NCBI GenBank assembly: GCA_026419655.1
Contig: JANZZA010000452.1
Span: 1 to 12,662, forward strand
Length of the DNA: 12,662 nucleotides
Direction of reading: 5' to 3'
Source of the DNA: Armatimonadota bacterium
GTDB taxonomy: Bacteria; Armatimonadota; Zipacnadia; Zipacnadales; FEN-943
Below the pieces are notes generated by a model. That model saw only the letters and a list, made by a program, of their open reading frames with translations. It was not told where the DNA came from and ran no database searches. A program made the position numbers and the translations under genes. Numbering within the stretch: position 1 is the first letter of the stretch; the number at the start of each line of letters is the position of its first letter. Shown one piece after another: positions 7,680 through 12,662 of this stretch.

Positions 7680-8582
7680 ATGAGAAGGATGGGTCTGGTG
7701 TTTTTGTCGGTTGGGACTGTGGCTCTTGGAGTTTTGTTGTGTCTTGGCGGCTGTGGCGGGGACGGGTGCGGCGGTGGCGGTGGTGCCCCTTCATTGCGAG
7801 GAAAGATTGCCTTCGTCTCTGACCGAGATGGGAACCCTGAAATCTACGTCATGGACCCAGATGGTAGCAATCCGACACGGCTGACCAACAATGCCGCGTT
7901 CGACTTGAACCCCGCTTGGTCGCCGGACGGCAGCAAGATTGCGTTCGACTCGGAAAACGAGGTCGAGTCGGAAATCTATGTCATAGATGCAGACGGGAGC
8001 AACCCGACGAGGCTGACCAACAACGCCGCGCTTGACCGCAGGCCCGCCTGGTCGCCAGATGGCAGCAAGATAGCCTTTAGTTCGAACCGCGACGGCAACG
8101 AAGAAATCTATGTCATGAATGCAGACGGCAGCAATCCGACGAGGCTTACCAACGATGCCGCATGGGACTGGGGTCCCGCCTGGTCGCCAGACGGCAGCAA
8201 GATTGCGTTTGAGTCGAACCGCGACGGCAACTGGGAAATCTATGTCATGGATGCAGACGGTAGCAATCAGACCCGGCTGACGAACAATGCCAGGGACGAC
8301 TCGCATCCCGCCTGGTCGCCAGACGGCAGCAAGATTGCGTTTGAGTCGAACCGCGACGGCAACTGGGAAATCTATGTCATGGGTGCAGACGGTAGCAATC
8401 AGACCCGGCTGACCAACAATGCAGCGGGCGACGGCCATCCCGCCTGGTCGCCGGACAGCAGCAAGATTGCCTTTGTGTCGGACCGCGACGGCATTGGCGA
8501 GGTCTATGTGATGAACGCGGACGGCGGCAATCAGACCAACCTCACCAACAACCCTGCGGCCGACATAGAACCGGCGTGGTGA
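7680..8582 (+). CDS. PD40/TolB-type six-bladed propeller lipoprotein
   Basis: This encodes 300 aa. The signal (MRRMG basic end, hydrophobic core) ends in a good lipobox, CLGGC, with the lipid-carrying Cys at residue 26. A Gly/Cys-rich linker follows. Then come six propeller blades, with an exact 44-residue (132 bp) period from the second blade on. Each blade contains PAWSPDGSKIAF, then SNRDGN, EIYVM.ADGSN and TRLTNN. These are PD40 repeats, as in the TolB C-terminal domain, but the TolB N-terminal domain is absent, so it is not TolB. A protein- or glycan-binding role at the envelope is inference. It is a paralogue of the partial gene at 1-806 and lies downstream of the GH3 gene on the same strand, 281 bp away. 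Blades 4 and 5 are almost identical in DNA. The stop TGA is followed at once by TAG. Confidence 0.92.
   Translation: MRRMGLVFLSVGTVALGVLLCLGGCGGDGCGGGGGAPSLRGKIAFVSDRDGNPEIYVMDPDGSNPTRLTNNAAFDLNPAWSPDGSKIAFDSENEVESEIYVIDADGSNPTRLTNNAALDRRPAWSPDGSKIAFSSNRDGNEEIYVMNADGSNPTRLTNDAAWDWGPAWSPDGSKIAFESNRDGNWEIYVMDADGSNQTRLTNNARDDSHPAWSPDGSKIAFESNRDGNWEIYVMGADGSNQTRLTNNAAGDGHPAWSPDSSKIAFVSDRDGIGEVYVMNADGGNQTNLTNNPAADIEPAW
8175..8438 (+). repeat. Near-identical tandem 132 bp coding repeats (blades 4 and 5)
   Basis: The units 8175-8306 and 8307-8438 differ at only two positions in their first 38 codons (GAT/GGT and ACG/ACC), then diverge at the blade end. Other blades in the gene differ much more. A recent tandem duplication or gene conversion between blades explains this. 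Confidence 0.85.
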
Positions 8583-8840
8583 TAGGCCGGCAGCCGCGCC
8601 CTTCTTGTGCCGCGCCTGTGGTGCGGGCGTTTATTTCGGGGCAAGGTTGTGCATGACGTGATAAGGAGTTCGAGGCCCCGCCCTGTGCCAGGGCGGGGCC
8701 TCAGGAGGTGTCTACGCGGGTTCACGCTCGCACTGAGAAAACGCTATTTGGGTCCCGAGAGTTCCAGGTAACATCGTCGAATTCCAGGGGAGCCCGTCCG
8801 GCTCGTAAGGCGGGTGGCCGTACCGCGTAGGGGCCTTTAG
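8583..8840. other. Convergent intergenic gap
   Basis: This 258 bp lies between the end of the right propeller gene (plus) and the end of the remnant at 8841 (minus). Its only clear structure is the strong hairpin at 8672-8702. No gene or family repeat is seen in the remainder. Confidence 0.65.
8672..8702. terminator. Perfect 14 bp GC hairpin, probable bidirectional terminator
   Basis: GAGGCCCCGCCCTG and CAGGGCGGGGCCTC pair perfectly around a TGC loop. It is 89 bp after the propeller stop and between convergent transcripts. No U-tract follows on either strand, so classical intrinsic termination is not assured. The stem is nevertheless very stable. Confidence 0.6.
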
Positions 8841-9110
8841 CTATTTCTGCTTAACCCATAGCAGCTTCGCCTCGCCTATCGAGAGCGAAAAGCGCGCTTC
8901 GGTTCCGACTGTGATTACTTCCCTTGTCAGTGCATCCGTGACACTGGCTAGGTGGGGTAAGCGGATGGTTTTTTCGCCGGCTGATGTGGCTGAATTGGCA
9001 AGGAAGCGGCCGTCGGTCTCTATCATGTCGTTCGCGTCGAAGTAGATATGCACGTCGCCGCGGCGGCTACCTGCGGCGTCCCATCGGTCTTTAGGAAACC
9101 GTGGGGTCAC
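8841..9110 (-). pseudogene. C-terminal remnant of a secreted or carbohydrate-active protein
   Basis: An open frame of 89 codons ends in TAG. From about residue 19 it reads like a real beta-rich domain end: DVHIYFDANDMIETDGRF, then GEKTIRLPHLASVTDALT and FSLSIGEAKLLWV. This resembles the closing beta-sandwich of large bacterial glycoside-hydrolase-like proteins, but I cannot name the family. The first 18 residues are Arg-rich and unlike it. The only start is a GTG at 9110 without an SD, and an in-frame stop lies at 9120-9122. The M23 gene ends 54 bp upstream, so there is no room for a normal N-terminal part. Most likely this is the decayed 3' end of a deleted gene. A real small protein is possible but less likely. 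Confidence 0.5.
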
Positions 9111-9139
9111 CAGTGGCCGTTAAAGCCATGCTCTGGGGA

Positions 9140-9156
9140 GCGGCTCCAAGAGCCAC
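9140..9156 (-). terminator. Weak hairpin after the M23 gene
   Basis: On the minus strand, GTGGCTC and GAGCCGC pair (7 bp including one G-T) around a TTG loop, 7 bp after the M23 stop. There is no U-tract. Confidence 0.25.
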
Positions 9157-9163
9157 CTGGCGT

Positions 9164-10186
9164 TCATCCGCCATTTCGTATCCGGCGACGGCAGTTGCCA
9201 GCACGGGCGACCAGGTCACCCATCACGGGAGAATAGTCCGTCCTGACTTCGGTCTTGTCGCCGTGCGTGACGCTGACTGCCAGGAAATAGCATTTGAGGC
9301 TCGTGGCGTCCTGCAGGACAGGCGTGTTCATGACCTGGAAGTGCAGGTGAGGTTCGGAGGAGTTACCCGAGTTCCCGCACAGCCCAATTACCTGCCCGCG
9401 CTTCACCGTCTGCCCGACGCTCACCCGTATGGAGCCGAACTTGAGGTGCGCCATCATAGAGTACTCATGGGGCCGGTGCTTGATGACCACGGCGTTCCCG
9501 ACGGCCGAAAAAGGATTCATTGAGCCTGGCAGGTTGTCGCGGACGCCTGTAATGACGTCAACGACGAGGCCATCAGCCGGCGCCAGGATTTCTCGCCCAA
9601 AGCAGTAGTAGTCCTCATTGGCCCTGCCAGAGCCCCTGTGGGTGCTCCCCTGATCGTCGGTCATGACGAAGTCAAAGGCATACCGCTGGCTGAGGACGGG
9701 ATGGTGTATGTTGTGGGCCTCATCGTCCCCGCCCCAGACCACCTTCCAACGGCCCGCGAAGGGCAGAGAGAATGCCGTGCGATGTCGCTCCGGCACGGGT
9801 ATCGGCGGCCGATGCGGCCGCAACCAGAGGCCTGCAATCTTGCCCTGCCCGTCGAGATGCACCGTCACGTCAAGCAACCCGCGCTCAAAGCGCACAGGGA
9901 AAACCGCGCCGCCGCCCGTCGGGTCCTCGCGCCTCGGCCCGATGTCCTCGGCCCTGCCAAGCTCCGCCTTCATCCCTTCCATGAGCACCGCGGACTGCTC
10001 GGCCGAGAGAGCGTCCAGCATGGCCTCGCTGAAGTCGCGGCGGAAAGCCGCGACGTCGCCCGCGTTGTAGGCGTCAAGGAGGCTGCGGACGGCGGAATCA
10101 AGGGCGTCTGGTTGGGCTGCCTGTCCCCAGGCAGGCCCAAGCCCTGCTACGAGCAGAGTCGTATAGACGGCTCCCACCAAGCGCAT
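9164..10186 (-). CDS. Secreted DUF3887-like / M23 family peptidase
   Basis: This encodes 340 aa from ATG 10186. That start is set by GGGAGGA 6 nt upstream and by the signal peptide (residues 1-23, ending PAWGQA). Residues 27-125 resemble the DUF3887 fold (DAYNAGDVAAFRRDF, then LDVTVHLDGQGKIAGLWL). Residues 160-290 are an M23 (LytM/lysostaphin) domain. D172 lies in QRYAFDF, H247 in MMAHLK, and H280/H282 in SEPHLHFQ. The usual first zinc ligand of HxxxD is replaced by Arg (R168), although H161 and H162 lie nearby. M23 enzymes cut peptidoglycan cross-bridges, and some members are inactive regulators. I recall related M23 proteins with the same QRYAxDF pattern, so activity cannot be excluded. It is divergent from the 610-aa protein. 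The C-terminal tail (RAGNCRRRIRNGG) is oddly basic and may reflect a late frameshift. Confidence 0.85.
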   Translation of the reverse strand: MRLVGAVYTTLLVAGLGPAWGQAAQPDALDSAVRSLLDAYNAGDVAAFRRDFSEAMLDALSAEQSAVLMEGMKAELGRAEDIGPRREDPTGGGAVFPVRFERGLLDVTVHLDGQGKIAGLWLRPHRPPIPVPERHRTAFSLPFAGRWKVVWGGDDEAHNIHHPVLSQRYAFDFVMTDDQGSTHRGSGRANEDYYCFGREILAPADGLVVDVITGVRDNLPGSMNPFSAVGNAVVIKHRPHEYSMMAHLKFGSIRVSVGQTVKRGQVIGLCGNSGNSSEPHLHFQVMNTPVLQDATSLKCYFLAVSVTHGDKTEVRTDYSPVMGDLVARAGNCRRRIRNGG

Positions 10187-10192
10187 GTGCTT

Positions 10193-10199
10193 TCCTCCC
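10193..10199 (-). promoter_or_regulatory. Ribosome binding site of the M23 peptidase gene
   Basis: GGGAGGA on the minus strand lies 6 nt before ATG 10186. It rejects the upstream in-frame ATG at 10306, whose extra 40 residues hide the signal peptide. Confidence 0.75.
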
Positions 10200-10353
10200 G
10201 TCCCGGTGGCATCTCCAGCGCTTCGCCGCCAAGGTTCCGCGGCCCCGCGCGCGAATAGGCGCCCCGGTGGGCCTGCCGCCGGAGCCTTGTTCATGGCGCA
10301 TCGCACGCACTCGGGCAGCAGGTTCCTCCCCGCAGGGGCGATTCCCTCTGGCC

Positions 10354-10360
10354 AGGAGGG
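10354..10360 (+). promoter_or_regulatory. Ribosome binding site deciding the start of the 610-aa protein
   Basis: AGGAGGG directly abuts ATG 10361 (no spacer) but is 6 nt before ATG 10367, which is therefore the better start. Confidence 0.65.
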
Positions 10361-10366
10361 ATGGAT

Positions 10367-12199
10367 ATGACTGCGTCGGGCATGTGCTTCGTCCTGCTCA
10401 TGAGTGCTGCGGCTACCGCTTCATCAGCGGACGCGCCGCCCCTCACCTTCCGTACGGTAGGCTTTTATGGTATCCACCTGCCGGTGGGTGACTTTGCGTT
10501 TCTCAAGTTCGACTATGGGGGCCCAGAAGACGACAAGCGCATACCTGGCTATAACGCCTTGCTCGAAGAAGTAGCCCAGGCGGGGCAGAAGGCCATAGTC
10601 GGGTTGTACACCTTCGACCGCGTGACTCACAAACGGCCCGTGGAAGAATATGTGCGCAATACAGAGGCACTGGTCGGCGGCCTGCGCCAGGACCTGGTAT
10701 ACGCCTTCTGTCCAAGCGAAGAAAACGTCACCTGGAACAATGGCCTGGAAATCCTCAACGCTCTTTATGACGCGGTGAAGCGCAAGAGCGACAGGCCCTG
10801 CTATCAGTGGCTTACAATGCCCGACCCGCCGCACGGCAAGCTCAAGGCAGACGGGTGGATACTCGACGCCTATGGCTTCACTTACGACTCCTTTCGGCGA
10901 CATCTGGCCAGGTTTGTGGTTACGGGCAAGCCGGTTATCGTATGCGTCAACGCCACGTCGCCGAAGGTGCCGTGGGCGGCGGAGGGGATTCTCGTGGGCG
11001 ATCCGGGGTCTCCTGCGGAAGACCAGATGCGCGTGTGCCGGGAGTTCAACGTGCCCGTGTTCTTTTATGCGGTAGGGAAGGAATTCGGCAACGTCCATGA
11101 GTGGTTTCACGACGACGAGGAGCTGACGGCGCGCAGTCGGCGGTGGGCGCTTCAGTGGATAAATCGTGCCCATGCCGAACCGCCGGGCATCCTGCCCCTG
11201 CGCAGCGCCGATTACCTTGACGGGCGGCCCATGGAAGTCTGTGGCGGCGCCGACAACGTCTTTCGCGCCCGATTTCTTTTCGACGACACGGATTTCCTGG
11301 ACTTTGCGGGCGTCGAGGGCCTGCTAAGCTTGCGCTGGGACGGCTTTGCCGAGAGGCTTTTCGTCGAAGGTGCCGGCACCCCGCGCCGCGCGTTTATTTT
11401 CTGGCACCTGGCGGCTCCCTTCGAGATGGAAAACCTGCGCGCAGAGGTCAAAGGAACCTTTGCAGGCGAAGGGACACAGGTGGCCGTTGGTCTCTGCCCG
11501 ACGCTAGTGCACTGGCATGGGCAGGTGGTGAACGCCGCGCCAGAAGAAAAAGAATTTGCGGCGACCGCGGCCATCCCGCAAGACTGGCACGGCCGCCACG
11601 CCTGGCTCATGGTCGAGCTAAGGGCTGGTCCGGGCGGCCAGGTGGCCTTAGAAGCAGTAGAAGTCACCGGTCGCACCCAGCCGCCAGCGGAGAAAATCAT
11701 CCGTTTGGCGCCCGGGCCGCAGCCGGCGGTCCTTTATCGCGACGACTTTACCACACCGAAGCTTATGCACTTTGCAGAGATTGACCGGCCACGCGAGCTG
11801 CACTGGCGACCAGGGCAGTGGTACACCACCGGCGCTGATGGAGACGTAAACCGTGTCCGGCTGCGCCTGCACTTTGTTTCCGACAAACCGCTCGCGGACG
11901 GGGAGGTGCGGCTTGGGGCCACGGCCTGGACGCGCGACCATGCCTCGCGTGTGGTGGCAGGGTTGTCGGCCAATGGGAACGACATCCTCGTCAGCCGCGA
12001 CAGTTCCAAGCTGCCGCAAGAGGAGCAATGGGCTAGATTCAACGGCGTAATTGTCTTGCCCCTGGCTGAGTCACCAAAGCTCGTGGGTGGAAGAGAGTTT
12101 TGGCTGATCCTCGACCTGATCAGTGAATCGGGCGTAAAAGCTGGTCCAAGTGCCATGCTGAACTTCCTCGAGGTGGTGGGCCGTAGCGGAGAGAACTAG
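10367..12199 (+). CDS. Secreted protein: barrel-like domain plus two related beta-sandwich domains, function unknown
   Basis: This encodes 610 aa. A signal-like N-terminus (hydrophobic, ending ATASSA at 21) lacks basic residues. Residues 27-270 alternate strand and helix segments like a (beta/alpha)8 barrel: TVGFYGIHLP, KAIVGLYTF, LVYAFCPSEENVTW, PCYQWLTM, KPVIVCVNAT, VPVFFYAVG. E118 or E119 in SEEN sits where clan GH-A enzymes carry their acid/base Glu, so a glycosidase is possible but unproven. No second catalytic Glu is obvious. Residues 290-437 and 453-606 are beta-rich and look like copies of each other: FDDTDFLDF and LSLRWDG against FTTPKLMHF and ELHWRPG near their starts, VEVTGR against LEVVGR at their ends. 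These may bind carbohydrate. I do not recognise the family. The next gene on the same strand starts 285 bp downstream. Confidence 0.85.
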   Translation: MTASGMCFVLLMSAAATASSADAPPLTFRTVGFYGIHLPVGDFAFLKFDYGGPEDDKRIPGYNALLEEVAQAGQKAIVGLYTFDRVTHKRPVEEYVRNTEALVGGLRQDLVYAFCPSEENVTWNNGLEILNALYDAVKRKSDRPCYQWLTMPDPPHGKLKADGWILDAYGFTYDSFRRHLARFVVTGKPVIVCVNATSPKVPWAAEGILVGDPGSPAEDQMRVCREFNVPVFFYAVGKEFGNVHEWFHDDEELTARSRRWALQWINRAHAEPPGILPLRSADYLDGRPMEVCGGADNVFRARFLFDDTDFLDFAGVEGLLSLRWDGFAERLFVEGAGTPRRAFIFWHLAAPFEMENLRAEVKGTFAGEGTQVAVGLCPTLVHWHGQVVNAAPEEKEFAATAAIPQDWHGRHAWLMVELRAGPGGQVALEAVEVTGRTQPPAEKIIRLAPGPQPAVLYRDDFTTPKLMHFAEIDRPRELHWRPGQWYTTGADGDVNRVRLRLHFVSDKPLADGEVRLGATAWTRDHASRVVAGLSANGNDILVSRDSSKLPQEEQWARFNGVIVLPLAESPKLVGGREFWLILDLISESGVKAGPSAMLNFLEVVGRSGEN

Positions 12200-12484
12200 G
12201 GCGAGAACCCGAAGACCCCCTGCGGGGCGTCGTCGGTGGCAGTTTGGTCGCCGGCCGCGGCCCATGCATGTAGAAATGGCGTGCGTTGTGCAAGTAGCAC
12301 GGGCATTTAGGGTGAGGGGGTGCAGCGGAACCCCGCTTTTTGCCCCAAAGGGGCCCCACGCCGGTGGGGGCGGGGGCTGGGGCGAGAGCCCTTTTCAAAG
12401 AGAGTTTTCCCCATACAGGCTGTTTTTCTGCTTTTGGGGGCTTCTCGACGCTGCCCGACTCAACATTCTCCGGCAGTTGAGGTG
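12200..12484. other. Intergenic gap with repeat copy F
   Basis: The 285 bp between two plus-strand genes contain a degenerate repeat copy in reverse order (12311-12414). A weak imperfect hairpin (12214-12231, CCCC/GGGG core) follows the stop of the 610-aa gene. No gene is seen. Confidence 0.6.
12311..12414 (-). repeat. Degenerate copy F of the intergenic repeat, reverse orientation
   Basis: The plus strand first shows the relative of copy A's second hairpin, as its reverse complement (12318-12353, sharing CCGCTTTTTGCCC and AAAGGGG). It then shows CTGGGGCGAGAGCCCTTTTC, continuing AAAGAGAG and TTTTCCCCAT (12377-12413), the relative of the main hairpin. The order is that of copy A read on the minus strand. 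The A-rich lead is not recognisable. Confidence 0.6.
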
Positions 12485-12662
12485 ATGGTCGGAGTGACTG
12501 AGTGTCTGGCGGGGCTTATGAGCGTTGTGTTATGCGGGCTTGTGTGTGCGGCGGACGTGGCAGTCCTGGTTGAGCCGGGGATGGTGAATTACGGCGGCAT
12601 GCCGGCTCTGCCCGCGCACCGGGTCCCAGCGGCCCTGGGGCAGTGCGGCATCCTTTGTGTTC
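12485..12662 (+). CDS. N-terminus of an exported protein, cut by the right edge
   Basis: The frame stays open from ATG 12485 to the window end (59 codons). Residues 1-23 (MVGVTECLAGLMSVVLCG, then LVCAA) are hydrophobic and look like a signal peptide cut before DVAVLVEPG. The mature start (VAVLVEPGMVNYGG, later ALGQCGILCV) has a strand-helix-strand look, but no family can be named. GAGG at 12479-12482 is only 2 nt from this ATG and 11 nt from an in-frame GTG at 12494, so the start is uncertain. It probably follows the 610-aa gene in the same functional region. Confidence 0.6.
   Translation, partial: MVGVTECLAGLMSVVLCGLVCAADVAVLVEPGMVNYGGMPALPAHRVPAALGQCGILCV

Larger units (their letters stand above)
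10187..10366. other. Divergent promoter region between the M23 and 610-aa protein genes
   Basis: These 180 bp carry the SD of the M23 gene (minus, 10193-10199) and that of the 610-aa protein (plus, 10354-10360). Both promoters must lie here, but no sigma70-like boxes stand out. No copy of the hairpin repeat is present. Confidence 0.55.

Noticed and set aside
7791..8438. 215-codon minus-strand frame with regular repeats
   Set aside because: It is the shadow of the 132 bp coding repeats of the propeller gene on the opposite strand.
7680..8582. Naming the gene tolB
   Set aside because: Only PD40 blades and a lipobox are present. The TolB N-terminal domain and any tol-pal neighbours are missing.
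9638..10258. 206-codon plus-strand frame
   Set aside because: It is antisense to the M23 gene, whose domain motifs and SD are clear.
10424..11173. 249-codon minus-strand frame
   Set aside because: It is antisense to the 610-aa protein gene, which has a good SD and signal; no independent support.

Overview
This is a GC-rich bacterial window with several long, non-coding, repeat-filled gaps. Most predicted proteins are secreted or lipid-anchored. They are a clan GH-A glycoside hydrolase, a GH3/PA14 beta-glycosidase, two TolB-type (PD40) beta-propeller lipoproteins, an M23 peptidase and a large secreted protein of unknown function. This fits a free-living polysaccharide degrader, for example from Planctomycetota/PVC, Hydrogenedentota or Armatimonadota. 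There is no rRNA or other marker gene, so the phylum is an inference only.

Layout, left to right: (1) PD40 propeller lipoprotein on the minus strand, running off the left edge (1-806). (2) A 0.9 kb gap with two degenerate repeat copies. (3) GH-A (GH39-like) hydrolase, minus (1710-4082). (4) A 0.8 kb divergent gap with two well-preserved copies of a composite inverted-repeat element. (5) GH3-PA14 beta-glycosidase, plus (4876-7398). (6) A gap with another repeat copy. (7) A second PD40 lipoprotein, plus (7680-8582). (8) A strong GC hairpin between convergent transcripts. (9) A gene remnant, minus (8841-9110). (10) DUF3887-like + M23 peptidase, minus (9164-10186). (11) A 180 bp divergent gap. 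(12) A 610-aa secreted barrel plus beta-sandwich protein, plus (10367-12199). (13) A gap with an inverted repeat copy. (14) The first 59 codons of another exported protein, plus, cut by the right edge.

The left two thirds form a near mirror: a divergent pair of glycoside hydrolases, each followed on its own strand by a paralogous propeller lipoprotein. The hydrolases probably act on an external or periplasmic plant- or algal-type glycan. The role of the propellers is unknown; they could bind partners or glycan at the envelope. The M23 protein and the 610-aa protein are divergently transcribed and share a promoter region.

The least expected signal is a family of dispersed intergenic elements. 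Two copies (4261-4494 and 4598-4781) join a 118-120 bp cassette, with about 20 bp terminal inverted repeats around exactly 75 bp of diverged interior, to an A/G-rich lead and a long hairpin. Four degenerate relatives lie in three other gaps and keep the hairpin although the bases have changed.
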